Source of the DNA: Azolla pinnata
Taxonomy: Eukaryota > Streptophyta > Polypodiopsida > Salviniales > Salviniaceae
DNA length: 28,526 bases
NCBI GenBank assembly: GCA_037176905.1
Contig: JBBBWG010005225.1
Span: 1 to 28,526 of the forward strand
Direction of reading: 5' to 3'
A model generated the notes under the pieces. It made no database searches. It was not told the DNA's origin and saw only the letters and a program-made list of their open reading frames with translations. The translations under genes were made by a program, and so were the position numbers. Of the stretch, positions 28,139 to 28,526 are shown in pieces (within the stretch, counting starts at the first letter, position 1; the number at the start of each line of letters is the position of its first letter).

Positions 28139-28526
28139 CACTATAACACATAGGGCAATTAGCGATGCGCACTTTATGCAGAAACTGCGTCGCCTAGCGA
28201 CGCTGTCATAATCCGTCGCTACCTACGTCGCCTAGCGACGCCTCTCAACTTTTGCGACGTTTCTACACTAGAATGTGTCGCTAAACAACGCCTCCATGTA
28301 AACGTTGCTATTAGCGACGCACACTTTATGCAGAAACTGTATCGCCTAGCGACGCTGTCATAATCCCTCGCTACTTGCGTCGCCCAGTGACGCCTCTGAA
28401 CTTTTGCGACATTTCTACAATAGAAAGCATTGCTAAACAACGGCTCCATGTAAACATCGCTATTCGCGACGCGCATATTCTGCAAAAATATGTGTCGCTA
28501 TGCGACGCACTTATTGTCCATCGCTG
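28139..28526 (+). mobile_element. CACTA (En/Spm) transposon terminus with subterminal repeats
   Basis: The gag frame ends and CACTATAACACATAGGGC begins at 28139. CACTA is the diagnostic terminal motif of this superfamily, and the sequence right after it is packed with TAGCGACG/CGTCGC(T) words in both orientations, the kind of short-motif array that binds the transposase at CACTA ends. The three bases before it (CTT) would be one copy of the 3-bp target duplication. The other end lies beyond the window, so this cannot be confirmed. Confidence 0.62.
28158..28526. repeat. 152-bp tandem repeats of GCGACG-rich sequence
   Basis: GCGCACTTTATGCAG at 28167, GCACACTTTATGCAG at 28319 and GCGCATATTCTGCA at 28471 mark a period of exactly 152 bases; about 2.4 units are in the window. 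Each unit has several GCGACGC/GCGTCGC half-palindromes. Confidence 0.9.

Overview
The window is a repeat-rich stretch of a flowering-plant nuclear genome. The evidence is plant-type Ty3/gypsy and Ty1/copia LTR retrotransposons (the copia one primed by initiator tRNA-Met), En/Spm (CACTA) transposon pieces, AT-rich intergenic DNA and a CT-rich leader typical of plant promoters. The species cannot be named. No intact protein gene was recognised; almost every coding segment is a decayed mobile-element gene.

Layout. 1-3015: minus-strand Ty3/gypsy remnant (RNase H, reverse transcriptase, protease, gag linker, then a coiled-coil gag-like start), with in-frame stops, a frameshift and a 117-bp in-frame tandem duplication. 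3040-6125: AT-rich DNA with a degraded CACTA TNP2 transposase on the minus strand, part of it duplicated in tandem (214 bp), ending in a stray scrap of the same gypsy family. 6126-13260: mostly unrecognised AT-rich sequence; a possible spliced minus-strand transcription unit (about 8.2-10.7 kb) with a microsatellite-rich leader, a degenerate ~200-bp repeat pair and a weak LINE-like trace.

13265-28526: a nest of LTR elements. One gypsy family, called L here (LTR about 381-417 bp, TGTTGGC...GCTAACA), has four LTRs: 13348-13764 and 14667-15079 on the minus strand, 20449-20829 and 22369-22784 on the plus strand. The minus-strand L copy at 14667-20445 is an internally deleted derivative: gag and part of the protease run directly into the integrase C-terminus, followed by a large extra ORF (15172-17962) encoding an unrecognised domain, a Pro/Glu-rich linker, a long coiled coil and an acidic tail, with a TATA box of its own just upstream. 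The block of integrase end, protease, gag and an inverted LTR is duplicated in tandem (about 19035-20918 and 20948-22873). The second copy's LTR leads into a plus-strand L element (gag with 26-residue repeats and three CCHC knuckles, protease, RT). That element is cut in its RT by a copia element at 26257, which is cut in its gag by a CACTA transposon at 28139.

Comparison of sister copies inside the window shows that many breaks are CAG/CAA/CGA/TGG to stop changes, i.e. C-to-T decay as expected of methylated, silenced elements. The most unusual items are the L-family extra ORF with its promoter-like TATA, the triple primer-binding site and palindromes of the copia leader, and the inverted-LTR tandem duplication.
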